NCBI RefSeq assembly: GCF_008705135.1
Contig: NZ_CP023694.1
Coordinates: forward strand, 6,429,001 to 6,493,000
DNA: 64,000 nt
Origin: Streptomyces coeruleorubidus
Lineage (GTDB): Bacteria > Actinomycetota > Actinomycetes > Streptomycetales > Streptomycetaceae
Reading direction: 5' to 3'
Shown piece after piece: positions 31,019 to 38,703 of this stretch (position 1 is the stretch's first letter; each line of letters starts with the position of its first letter). The position numbers and the translations under genes are program-made. Under the pieces are notes generated by a model. That model was given only the letters and a program-made list of their open reading frames with translations, made no database searches and had not been told where the DNA came from.

Positions 31019-32284
31019 GTGCAGACTGGGGAGATGACCGCGGCGGACCAGAGAATCGAGCACCGTCAGAACCAGTTCCACACCTGGGGCGTCTACGGGC
31101 TGCTCGCCGTCTCCGCCCTCCTCTCGGTCGCCGCGCACGAACTGATGACGAGCCCCGCCGAGTGGTACGCGGGCGGGGCGCTGGTCGTCGCCGCGGTGCT
31201 CCTCCAGCTCTGGCACGGGCCCCGCCGCGGCCGCCGGACCCCGTCCAGGCGCGGGACCGTCTACTACGTCCTGCGCTGGGCGATCGCCTTCGCCCTCACC
31301 TGGCTGAACCCGTTCTTCGGCTTCTACGCGTCCACCGGCTACTTCGACAGCGACGAACTGATCCCCGGAAAGCGCCGGCAGTGGCTCGGTCTCCTCGCCA
31401 CCGTCGTCGTCGTGGCGGGCTCGCAGTCCGGCGGGATGCCGCTGCGCAGCCCCGTCCAGTGGCTGCTGTTCGCCGTGCTGCTGGTCACGAACTACGGTCT
31501 GCTGACGGTGGTCGGCCACATCACCCAGCAGGAGGAACAGCGTTCCCGCGAGCGGGCCGTCACCATCACCGAACTCGAACGCACCAACGCCGCCCTGCAA
31601 CGGGCCCTCGACGAGAACGCCGCCTTGCACGCCCAACTCCTCGTCCAGGCACGGGAAGCGGGCGTCGCCGACGAGCGCCGGCGACTGGCCGCCGAGATCC
31701 ACGACACCATCGCCCAGGGGCTGACCGGCATCATCGCCCAGCTCCAGGTCGTCGCGAACGCCCCCGACCTGGCCGTGGCCCGCACGCACCTCGAACGCGC
31801 CTCGGACCTGGCCCGGCACAGTCTCGGCGAGGCCCGACGCTCGGTGCACAACCTCGCCCCCGTGGCCCTGGCCGACGCCGGACTGCCGGAGGCCCTGAAG
31901 AAGACGGTCGCGGAGTGGGGCGAACGGACGGGGGTGCGCGCCGAGTTCACGGTCACCGGCACCGCCGAGCAGCTCCACGAGGAGGTCGCGGCCACTCTCC
32001 TGCGGATCGTCCAGGAGGCCCTGTCCAACACCGCCCGGCACGCGGCGGCCGGCCGCGTCGGCGTCACGCTGTCCTTCCTCGGCGACGAGGTCATCCTCGA
32101 CATCCGCGACGACGGCCGCGGCTTCGACCCGCTCGCCGTCCCCGCCCGCACCAGCACCGGCGGCTTCGGCCTCGACGGCATGCGGGCCCGCGCCGAACGC
32201 ATCGCCGGTTCCCTCACCGTCGAGTCCGAGCCGGGCCAGGGTACGGCGGTCTCCGCTCGCGTACCGTTGGTCCGCCATGACTGA
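31019..32284 (+). CDS. Sensor histidine kinase (HisKA_3/DesK-NarX type)
   Basis: 421 residues if started at GTG 31019. The alternative ATG at 31034 has GGGGAG directly against it, too close to serve. Four transmembrane segments in residues ~20-165 are followed by a coiled coil (~170-205), the phosphoacceptor motif AAEIHDTIAQGLTGI and a HATPase_c domain with NTARHA (N box), DDGRGFD and GGFGLDGMRAR. The membrane-embedded sensor without a large extracellular domain suggests sensing of membrane state or a lipophilic ligand. It overlaps the response regulator by 8 nt. Confidence 0.92.
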   Translation: MQTGEMTAADQRIEHRQNQFHTWGVYGLLAVSALLSVAAHELMTSPAEWYAGGALVVAAVLLQLWHGPRRGRRTPSRRGTVYYVLRWAIAFALTWLNPFFGFYASTGYFDSDELIPGKRRQWLGLLATVVVVAGSQSGGMPLRSPVQWLLFAVLLVTNYGLLTVVGHITQQEEQRSRERAVTITELERTNAALQRALDENAALHAQLLVQAREAGVADERRRLAAEIHDTIAQGLTGIIAQLQVVANAPDLAVARTHLERASDLARHSLGEARRSVHNLAPVALADAGLPEALKKTVAEWGERTGVRAEFTVTGTAEQLHEEVAATLLRIVQEALSNTARHAAAGRVGVTLSFLGDEVILDIRDDGRGFDPLAVPARTSTGGFGLDGMRARAERIAGSLTVESEPGQGTAVSARVPLVRHD

Positions 32285-32936
32285 AGACGCCCCGGCGGGT
32301 GACCCCGCGATCACCCTGCTCGTCGTCGACGACCACCCCGTCGTACGGGACGGCCTGCGCGGCATGTTCGAGTCCGCCCCGGGATTCACGGTCCTGGCGG
32401 AGGCGTCGAACGGCGTCGAGGCGATCTCCCTCGCCACCGGCCTGGACCCGGACGTGATCCTGATGGACCTGCGCATGCCCGGCGGCGGGGGAGTGGACGC
32501 CATCCGGGAACTGACCCGCACCGGCGCCCGCGCCAAGGTCCTCGTCCTCACCACCTACGACACCGACTCCGACACCCTCCCCGCGATCGAGGCGGGCGCC
32601 ACCGGCTACCTGCTGAAGGACGCGCCCCGCGAGGAGCTGTTCACCGCCGTACGGGCGGCGGCCGAGGGCCGTACGGTCCTCTCCCCGGCCGTGGCCTCCC
32701 GCCTGGTCTCCGCGGTCCGGACTCCCAGGTCCCCCGGCAACGAGCCGCTCTCCGCGCGCGAACGCGAGGTGCTGGCCCTGGTCGCCAGGGGCACGTCCAA
32801 CCGCGAGATCGCCCGTGAACTGTTCATCAGCGAGGCGACCGTGAAGACCCACCTCACCCACCTCTACGCCAAGCTCGGCGTCAAGGACCGCGCGGCGGCG
32901 GTGGCGGTGGCGTACGACCGCGGGATCCTCGGCTAG
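32277..32936 (+). CDS. NarL/FixJ-family response regulator
   Basis: 219 residues: receiver domain with DDHPVVRDGL, phosphoacceptor Asp in VILMDLRMP and Lys in LLKDAPREE, then a LuxR-type helix-turn-helix (LSAREREVLALVARGTSNREIARELFISEATVKTHL). It is the partner of the kinase it overlaps and probably controls the upstream drrAB-like operon. It is the last backbone gene before the accessory island. Confidence 0.94.
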   Translation: MTEDAPAGDPAITLLVVDDHPVVRDGLRGMFESAPGFTVLAEASNGVEAISLATGLDPDVILMDLRMPGGGGVDAIRELTRTGARAKVLVLTTYDTDSDTLPAIEAGATGYLLKDAPREELFTAVRAAAEGRTVLSPAVASRLVSAVRTPRSPGNEPLSAREREVLALVARGTSNREIARELFISEATVKTHLTHLYAKLGVKDRAAAVAVAYDRGILG

Positions 32937-32952
32937 TCCCTAGTCCCCTTCG

Positions 32953-32981
32953 GCGTGATGGGCGCGTGAGGTGTGCGTGAG
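32953..32981 (+). promoter_or_regulatory. Triple 11-bp-spaced heptamer array upstream of the afsA-like gene
   Basis: GCGTGAT (32953), GCGTGAG (32964) and GCGTGAG (32975) recur at exact 11-bp steps on the plus strand, ending 54 bp before the GTG start. Heptamers on one face of the helix at 11-bp spacing are how SARP activators (and PhoP/AfsR boxes, core TCAC on the other strand) bind. The same heptamer is arrayed before the reductase operon at 38460-38488. No -10 could be assigned. Confidence 0.6.
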
Positions 32982-33035
32982 CCGTCGCTGGGAGCGTGGC
33001 CGTCGTCAAGGACAGTCTGGGAAAAGGGGATTCGC

Positions 33036-34043
33036 GTGACCGTGATGGCCGAGACGGACCGTGTGGAGGCCGCGCTGCGTGCGCTCACGTTCGAGCACAC
33101 CGTGGCGAAAGGGCTCGTACACCGGCGGGCGCTGTCGGAGGTGTTCCTGACCGACAGCACGGCGGTCGACGACGACCACTTCGTGGCCGGAGCGCAACTG
33201 CCGCCGTCCCACGCCTACTACACCGACCACACGACCCGCTCCGCGGTCGACCCGCTGTTCCTGCTGGAGTGCTGCCGTCAGGCCGAGACGCACGCCGTGC
33301 ACGCGCACTTCGGGGCGCCGGACGGCACCAAGTTCGTTCTCCAGCAGTGGTCGATGGAACTGCCGGGCCTGGCCGCCCTGGAGCGCACCCACGGGCCGGC
33401 CGAGGTGACGATCGCGGCCACGACGCACGACGCGCAGTGGGTCGGCGGGTCGCTGCGCGGTCTGCGGTACCGCATGGCGATCACCGTGTCCGGGCGCCCG
33501 GTGGGCGAGGTGACGATGCGGGTGAAGTACGTCGCCGACAGCGTGTACGGGATGCTCCGCGGCCGGCGCGACGGCGGGAGCACGCCGACGTCCGAGTCGT
33601 ACCGCCGGCCGGCCACCGAGGGCCTGGTGTCCCCCGGGCGCGTGGGCCGGGAGCGGCCGGAGAACGTGGTGCTGCTCGACCCGGTCACCGAGGGCCGGCA
33701 GGTCCGGGCGCGGCTGCTGGTGGCCGGCGGGCACCCCAGCCTGTTCGACCACGCCCAGGACCACGTGCCCGGCATGGTGCTGATGGAGGCGGGACGGCAG
33801 ACGGCCCTGCTGACCGCCGAGGAGCTCTTCGGGGCCCCGGCGGCCTCCTGGTCACTCACCGGGCTGGAGGCCTCGTTCGGCGCCTACGCGGAACTCGACG
33901 AGCCCCTGACGGTGATCGGCGACGGCCACGAGGGGGCGGCCGACGCCGCCGGGACCGTGTCGGTCCCCGTGACGTTCGAACAGGGCGGGCGCGGTGTCGC
34001 AAGGGCCGCCTTCAGGCTGGAACGCGGCAGCGCGGGACGCTGA
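33036..34043 (+). CDS. AfsA-family gamma-butyrolactone/butenolide-type synthase
   Basis: 335 residues from GTG 33036 (AAAAGGGGA 6 nt upstream). Two AfsA hot-dog repeats are visible: residues ~10-165 (EHTVAKGLVHRRALSEVFLTD, DDDHFVAGAQLP, DPLFLLECCRQAETHAVHAHFG) and ~205-330 (DHVPGMVLMEAGRQTA). AfsA enzymes transfer a beta-ketoacyl group from a carrier protein to dihydroxyacetone phosphate, the first committed step to A-factor-type or butenolide signals. Neighbouring HAD and aldo/keto reductase genes could supply later dephosphorylation and reduction, and the FabH-ACP-FabF cassette the acyl donor (inference). No ArpA-type receptor gene is adjacent. AfsA homologues are sometimes biosynthetic rather than signalling. 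Confidence 0.92.
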   Translation: MTVMAETDRVEAALRALTFEHTVAKGLVHRRALSEVFLTDSTAVDDDHFVAGAQLPPSHAYYTDHTTRSAVDPLFLLECCRQAETHAVHAHFGAPDGTKFVLQQWSMELPGLAALERTHGPAEVTIAATTHDAQWVGGSLRGLRYRMAITVSGRPVGEVTMRVKYVADSVYGMLRGRRDGGSTPTSESYRRPATEGLVSPGRVGRERPENVVLLDPVTEGRQVRARLLVAGGHPSLFDHAQDHVPGMVLMEAGRQTALLTAEELFGAPAASWSLTGLEASFGAYAELDEPLTVIGDGHEGAADAAGTVSVPVTFEQGGRGVARAAFRLERGSAGR

Positions 34044-34049
34044 CCACGA

Positions 34050-34090
34050 AAGACCGTCCGGACCCCAGGGGATGGGGTCCGGACGGTCTT
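34050..34090. terminator. Bidirectional terminator between afsA-like and MFS genes
   Basis: A 16-bp perfect stem (AGACCGTCCGGACCCC / GGGGTCCGGACGGTCT) with a 7-nt loop, extended by A-T pairs, lies midway between the convergent stops at 34043 and 34132. Confidence 0.92.
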
Positions 34091-34131
34091 CTCGTTCCGC
34101 GGGGGGCAGCCCGGAGGGCAGCGGGGAGGGG

Positions 34132-35670
34132 TCACCCCTCCTGGGCGGTGGAGGACTGGTCCAGGTCACGGTCACGGACCATGGTGAAGATGGCGACCGC
34201 CCCGGCGAGGGCCACGCAGGCCAGCACCACGTAGACGACGCCCCAGCCGTGCTGGAGACCCTGGACCGCCCGGTCCACCAGGTCCTCCCCGCCGCTCGCG
34301 CGCACGGAACCCAGCCGGCCCTGCACCACGTCGTCGGCCATCGCGCCGTCGTCCGCGGACAGTTGCTGACGGGTCGAGGTGAGCAGCAGCCCGCCCACAC
34401 ACGCCACGCCGATCGTCTCGCCCGCGACCCGGAGGGTGTTGAACATGCCCGACGCCATACCGCTGCGCTCGGCCGGCACCACGCTGACCGCCGCGTTGTC
34501 CATGACGCCGAAGGCCAGACCGATACCGACACCGGCCAGCAGCAGCGCCGCGTACAGCCCGGTACGGGACGACACCGGGTCGGTGAACGTCATCAGCAAC
34601 AGTGCGACGGCCAGCACCGCCGGTCCGACGGCCAGCAGCATCCGCACGGACAGCAACCGCACCAGCGTGCCGGTGAACAGCGGCAGGACGAAGACCGGCA
34701 GCGTCAGCGGCAGCAGCATCGCTCCGGACATCGTCGAGCCCGCGCCGCCCGCACCCTGGAAGTAGGGCGGCAGGTAGACGAGCAGGGCCGCGAACGCGAA
34801 GACGATGCTCACCGGCTGCCAGATGATGGCGACGAACGTGGGGCGCCGCAGCAGGCTCAGGTCGAACATCGGCTCGGCGACGCGCAGTTCGACCACGACG
34901 AACAGGGCGAGGAACAGCGCCGCACCGGCGAAGGAGCCGAGCGTGACGATGCCGCCCCATCCCTGTGAGGGCCCCTCGACGAAGCCGAGGGCGAGCAGCA
35001 TGAGGGCCAGGGTGAAGGTGACCACGCCGGGCAGGTCGATGCGCCGCGCACCCGGATTCTTCGACTCGGGCAGCGTGCGGGCCAGGACGAGCACGACCGC
35101 ACCGAGCAGGACGTTGACCAGGAACACCGCGTGCCAGGACGCGACGCCCACCAGCAGGCCGGACACGAACGGGCCCATCGCCAGGCCGAACCCGATCGAG
35201 GCGCCGAAGATGCCGAAGGCCCTGGCCCGGGCGGCCCCGCTGAACGTGTGGGCGAGCAGCGCGGAACCACTGGTCAGCACCGCCGCCGCGCCCATGCCCT
35301 GGACGAAGCGCGCCAGGTCCACGAGCAGGATGGTGGGCGCGGTGCCCGCGACGAGCGAGGCCAGCGCGAAGACGGCCGTGCCGCTCCTGAACAGACGGCG
35401 GCGCCCGAAGAGGTCGGCCGCGGAACCGGCCGCGAGCATGAAGGCGGTGAACGCCACGTTGTAGGCGTTCAGCACCCACTGGGTGGAGGCGGCCGAGGCG
35501 TTCAGCGCGCCCGACATGTCGGCGAGGGCGACTCCCGGCCCCGTGACGGAGATGGGCAGCATCACGGCGGCCAGAGCGATGGCCACCAGCACGCGCGTGG
35601 GATTGGGGGCGGTCTCCGCAGGGACGGCCCTGGGTGGTGACAGCTCGGAATCAGCAAGTGACTGGGACAT
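34132..35670 (-). CDS. MFS drug:H+ antiporter (DHA2/EmrB-QacA type)
   Basis: 512 residues with about 14 hydrophobic segments and the MFS loop motif GSAADLFGRRRLF; motif C-like GASIGFGLAMGP identifies an antiporter. It is the last gene of the minus-strand run reductase-HAD2-HAD1-MFS, 42 bp after HAD1, so it is the likely exporter of the island's product or a self-resistance pump. The ribosome-binding site is weak (GATAGG). The start at 35670 gives a 25-residue polar N-terminus before the first helix. Confidence 0.92.
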   Translation of the reverse strand: MSQSLADSELSPPRAVPAETAPNPTRVLVAIALAAVMLPISVTGPGVALADMSGALNASAASTQWVLNAYNVAFTAFMLAAGSAADLFGRRRLFRSGTAVFALASLVAGTAPTILLVDLARFVQGMGAAAVLTSGSALLAHTFSGAARARAFGIFGASIGFGLAMGPFVSGLLVGVASWHAVFLVNVLLGAVVLVLARTLPESKNPGARRIDLPGVVTFTLALMLLALGFVEGPSQGWGGIVTLGSFAGAALFLALFVVVELRVAEPMFDLSLLRRPTFVAIIWQPVSIVFAFAALLVYLPPYFQGAGGAGSTMSGAMLLPLTLPVFVLPLFTGTLVRLLSVRMLLAVGPAVLAVALLLMTFTDPVSSRTGLYAALLLAGVGIGLAFGVMDNAAVSVVPAERSGMASGMFNTLRVAGETIGVACVGGLLLTSTRQQLSADDGAMADDVVQGRLGSVRASGGEDLVDRAVQGLQHGWGVVYVVLACVALAGAVAIFTMVRDRDLDQSSTAQEG

Positions 35671-35712
35671 CGAAACCTATCAATCCTGGGGCAAACTGGG
35701 TCGGGTGCGTGG

Positions 35713-36444
35713 TCAGAGCCGGGAGGCCGGCAGCGGGGCCCGGCCGGCCGGCGGGCGCGCGGCGGGCGGGGCGTCCTGGGCGGCGAGGTGAGCGCCTAGC
35801 TCCGCGAACGAGGTCACCTGCGCGTCGATGAAGGACCCGAACGCCGACACGTCGTCGTCCGAGAAGACCGCGCCGCGCATCAGCACCGTACGCAGCCCCG
35901 CGATCTTGGCCGCGCGCAGGGCGAGCGGGGAGTCGTCCACCAGCAGCCACTGCCCCGGGTCCATCTCGCCCTCGGCCGCGAGCAGCGCCGCGTAGGTGTC
36001 CGGATCGGCCTTGGAGGCGTGGTCGAGCGCCACGTAGTCCTCGGGCCCGAACAGCCCGTCGAGCAGCGAGCGGCGCGCGGTGGCGCGGTCCATCGTGGAG
36101 AAGACCCGCAACCGCACGCCCCGCGCACGCTGCTGGGCGCAGAACGCCTCCACGCCCTCGCCGAGGGCCAGCGGCGTGCCCCGGACGGCGGTCAGCGACC
36201 TGAGCGCGTCGATCTCGGCGTTCAGGTGCTGCTCGATACCGAGGCCCGCGAACAGCACGCGCAGGCTCTCCCGTTGGGGAAAGGTGCTGATGGCCTTGAA
36301 CTGCGTGACGGTCGCCTCGATGGGCAACTCCGTGTGGCGGTTGATGCCTTCGTGCAGGGCGAGCAGCAGCAGGCTCGACGCGTTCAGGCTCAGCACTCCG
36401 TCGAAGTCCAGCAGCAGGGTCTGCGGGGAAGCGGCGCGGTCCAA
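35713..36444 (-). CDS. HAD-family hydrolase, intact active site
   Basis: 243 residues. All four HAD motifs are present: LLLDFDGVLS (nucleophile Asp near 14), motif II Ser/Thr in RVFSTMDRA, motif III Lys in HASKADPDTY and motif IV LLVDDSPLA. It should be a phosphatase or phosphotransferase acting on a small molecule. The start is TTG 36444, chosen because AGGAG lies 7 nt upstream and no other start precedes the DFDGV motif. In butenolide and A-factor pathways a phosphatase is needed after the AfsA step, so it is a candidate for that role (inference). The last ~20 residues are Pro/Ala-rich. Confidence 0.88.
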   Translation of the reverse strand: MDRAASPQTLLLDFDGVLSLNASSLLLLALHEGINRHTELPIEATVTQFKAISTFPQRESLRVLFAGLGIEQHLNAEIDALRSLTAVRGTPLALGEGVEAFCAQQRARGVRLRVFSTMDRATARRSLLDGLFGPEDYVALDHASKADPDTYAALLAAEGEMDPGQWLLVDDSPLALRAAKIAGLRTVLMRGAVFSDDDVSAFGSFIDAQVTSFAELGAHLAAQDAPPAARPPAGRAPLPASRL

Positions 36445-36574
36445 GGCGTAACTCCTGGGGTGGGTGAGGGGGGCGCGGCAGGAAGGGCCGGGACCGCGCG
36501 GGGAAGGGCAGGGGCGCCGGTGGCGCCGGACGGGCCGGGGGCGGCCGGTCCGGCGCGCGGGGTGGCGCGGGTGC

Positions 36575-37273
36575 TCAGCCGCGCCAGACGGAGTGCGCGG
36601 CGGCCTCGGTGTCGAGGGTGCGCAGCAGCTCCTCGTCGATGGAGTGCAGCGAGTCGACGATGTGCCGGGCGCCGCTCTCCCGCATCAGCTGGGGCTGGAA
36701 GCTGTGCTCGAAGGAGCTGGGGTGACCGATGAAGGGGATGTCGAGGGCCTTGGCGACCTCCGCCACCCGGGCCACGTCGTCGATGAACAGCACCTCGTCG
36801 TACTTCAGGCCGAAGACCTCGGTGGTGATCTCGCGCAGGCCGGGGCGGAAGTCGTTGGTGCAGACGTAGCCGGGCTCGTCGAAGAGGTCGGCGTGCTCGC
36901 CCAGGAAGTGGTCGAAGTGCGACTTGTCGAGGCCGCCGTAGCTGACCGTCTTCAGTCCCAGCCCGCGCAGCCGGCGCAGCAGGTCGATCGCGCCGTCGAG
37001 CAGCTCGACCGGGTGGTCGCGGGTGTACTCCTCCCGCTCCTTGAAGTAGACGTCGATCGCCTCCTGGGCGGTCCACGGAACGCGTGCCGCGTTCGCCATG
37101 CCCTGGCCGCCGACGAGCTGCGGCTGGGAGAAGATGCTGCGCTCGACGTCGGCGGTGTACTCGCCGCCACGACTGACGATGAAGTTGTGGATGACCGGGC
37201 TGAAGGTGTCGTTCAGCAGGACGCCGTCGATGTTGACGGCGGCCAGCTTGAGCTGCTTGAGCTTGTCTGCCAT
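36575..37273 (-). CDS. HAD-like protein lacking the catalytic nucleophile
   Basis: 232 residues from ATG 37273 (GAGGAAT upstream). The fold pattern is HAD, but motif I reads AAVNIDGVLLND, with Asn where the phosphorylated Asp should be. Motif III reads FRPGLREI rather than K-P-D, so the lysine is Arg. Motif IV LFIDDVARV is retained. It therefore cannot act as a normal Asp-phosphate phosphatase. It may be a regulatory or scaffold partner of the adjacent intact HAD protein or use the fold for non-hydrolytic chemistry. It lies in one operon with the reductase upstream and HAD1 downstream. Confidence 0.88.
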   Translation of the reverse strand: MADKLKQLKLAAVNIDGVLLNDTFSPVIHNFIVSRGGEYTADVERSIFSQPQLVGGQGMANAARVPWTAQEAIDVYFKEREEYTRDHPVELLDGAIDLLRRLRGLGLKTVSYGGLDKSHFDHFLGEHADLFDEPGYVCTNDFRPGLREITTEVFGLKYDEVLFIDDVARVAEVAKALDIPFIGHPSSFEHSFQPQLMRESGARHIVDSLHSIDEELLRTLDTEAAAHSVWRG

Positions 37274-37302
37274 GGGATTCCTCGGTAGCTGGTGAAGAGA
37301 CT

Positions 37303-37350
37303 GAAGAGCGAAGGGAGTGAAGAGCGAAAGGAGTGGCGAGCGCAGGGAGT
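37303..37350 (-). repeat. Three tandem 16-nt repeats between reductase and HAD2 genes
   Basis: GAAGAGCGAAGGGAGT, GAAGAGCGAAAGGAGT and GGCGAGCGCAGGGAGT (plus strand) follow one another without gaps, and a partial GAAGAGACT precedes them. They fill most of the 76-nt intercistronic space; the last base belongs to the reductase stop codon. Confidence 0.8.
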
Positions 37351-38342
37351 CAGTGGCCGACGGTCGCCATGCCCGCCGGGTCGTAGCGCTCGCCGGAGAC
37401 GACGTCGTGGGGCACCGCGGCCGACACGGCGGCCAGTTGCTCGTCGGTGAGCCGCAGTTCCGCGGCGGCGACGTTCTCGCGCAGGTAACCGATGCGGCGC
37501 GTGCCCGGGATGGGGACGATGTCGTCGCCCTGGGCCAGCAGCCAGGCCAGGGCGAGCTGTACGGGGCTGCACCCGTAGAGCTCCGCGAGTTCGCGCAGCC
37601 GCTCGACCATCCGGATGTTGCGCGCCAGGTGCTCCTGCTGGAAGCGGGGGTGCGAGTGCCGGAAGTCGCTGGGGTCCAGGTCCTCGGGCCGGCTGATCGC
37701 GCCGGTCAGGAAACCCCGCCCGATCGGCGAGTACGCCACGAGCGACGTGCCCAGCTCCCGGGCCACCGGCAGGACTTCCGCCTCCACCTCGCGGGTCCAC
37801 AGCGAGTACTCGGTCTGCAGGGCCGCGATGGGGTGGACGGCGTGCGCCCTGCGCAGGGTCTGCGCGGTCACCTCGGAGAGCCCCAGGTGCCCGACCTTGC
37901 CGGCCCGCACGAGCTCCGCCATGACTCCGACCGTCTCCTCGACGGGGATGTCGGGGCTCTTGCGGTGCAGGTAGTAGAGGTCGATGTGGTCGACGCCCAG
38001 GCGCTTCAGCGACGCGTCGACGGCCCGCCGGCAGTGCTCCGGGCTGGAGTCGATGTTCCGGCCCTGCCGCGGGTCGCTGTCGTCGCGCCGGATGCCGAAC
38101 TTGGTCGCGAGGACCACCTGGTCGCGGCGGCCCGCGATGGCCCGGCCCACCAGGCGCTCGTTGTGGCCCTTGCCGTACATGTCGGCGGTGTCGAGCAGCG
38201 TGACCCCGCTGTCCAGGGCCGCCTGGAGGGTCGCCAGGCTCTGGGCCTCGTCGGTCGGACCGTAGAACTCCGACATCCCCATGCAGCCGAGACCGATGGC
38301 GGAGACCACCGGGCCGTTCGTGCCAATCCTGCGTTGCTGCAC
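37350..38342 (-). CDS. Aldo/keto reductase
   Basis: 330 residues, AKR family of the YajO/AKR13 kind. The catalytic tetrad is visible as Asp and Tyr in LDTADMYGKG, Lys in LATKFGIRR and His in YYLHRKSPD. NADP-binding elements SPIGRGFLTG and IPGTRRIGYLREN are present. The GTG start at 38342 has GAGGAG 6 nt upstream. It is the first gene of the reductase-HAD2-HAD1-MFS operon and is preceded by a heptamer array that resembles the one before the afsA-like gene. A keto reduction of an AfsA-derived intermediate or of the polyketide is plausible (inference). Confidence 0.92.
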   Translation of the reverse strand: MQQRRIGTNGPVVSAIGLGCMGMSEFYGPTDEAQSLATLQAALDSGVTLLDTADMYGKGHNERLVGRAIAGRRDQVVLATKFGIRRDDSDPRQGRNIDSSPEHCRRAVDASLKRLGVDHIDLYYLHRKSPDIPVEETVGVMAELVRAGKVGHLGLSEVTAQTLRRAHAVHPIAALQTEYSLWTREVEAEVLPVARELGTSLVAYSPIGRGFLTGAISRPEDLDPSDFRHSHPRFQQEHLARNIRMVERLRELAELYGCSPVQLALAWLLAQGDDIVPIPGTRRIGYLRENVAAAELRLTDEQLAAVSAAVPHDVVSGERYDPAGMATVGH

Positions 38343-38459
38343 TCAGTTCTCCTCGTGCGCGGTCGTGAGCGGGGTCGTGTGAAGGGGTGTCCGGAGCACG
38401 TTCGCCTGCACCGCGGCGCAAGGGCCGCCGCCGGACGCATTCCAGGCTGGCAGCGCGTA

Positions 38460-38498
38460 CTTACGCACCACTCACGTGCCTCTCACGTCCGACGTGAG
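38460..38498 (-). promoter_or_regulatory. Triple 11-bp-spaced heptamer array and palindrome upstream of the reductase operon
   Basis: On the minus strand ACGTGAG (38488-38482), ACGTGAG (38477-38471) and GCGTAAG (38466-38460) are spaced exactly 11 bp and read towards the reductase gene. The first heptamer is also half of a perfect dyad, CTCACGT-CCG-ACGTGAG (38482-38498). The site lies in the 280-bp divergent gap before the small ORF/FabH operon, so it could serve both directions. The rest of the gap (38343-38459 and 38499-38622) shows no gene or clear promoter hexamers. Confidence 0.6.
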
Positions 38499-38622
38499 CG
38501 GCACATGTCCCCTGCGTGGGCCGCTCGTGAGGGAAAGCGGAGCCCGCGTTGCCAGGGTGAGAACTCCGACGAGCGCCACAGCACACCGGTGCGCCACGAC
38601 AGCAGCCAGGAGGAACGACGCA

Positions 38623-38703
38623 GTGACGGCTACGACAGCGACAAGGGCTGTGGCTGACAGCAGTACCTCGAAGACGTCCCACGGTGACGGAGACGCCGGA
38701 TGA
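38623..38703 (+). CDS. 26-residue small ORF coupled to fabH-like gene
   Basis: GTG 38623 has a perfect AGGAGG 9 nt upstream, one of the best ribosome-binding sites in the window. The frame encodes 26 residues rich in Thr/Ala/Ser (MTATTATRAVADSS...) and ends HGDGDAG. Its stop overlaps the FabH start (ATGA, 38700-38703). It may be a leader peptide that ensures translation of the FabH-ACP-FabF operon or a small functional peptide. No known family is recognised, and no membrane or precursor-peptide motif is clear. Confidence 0.55.
   Translation: MTATTATRAVADSSTSKTSHGDGDAG

Noticed and set aside
36444..36575. G-rich tract (runs of 3-6 G) as a G-quadruplex regulator
   Set aside because: Only three well-separated G runs are close together and such tracts are frequent by chance at this G+C content.
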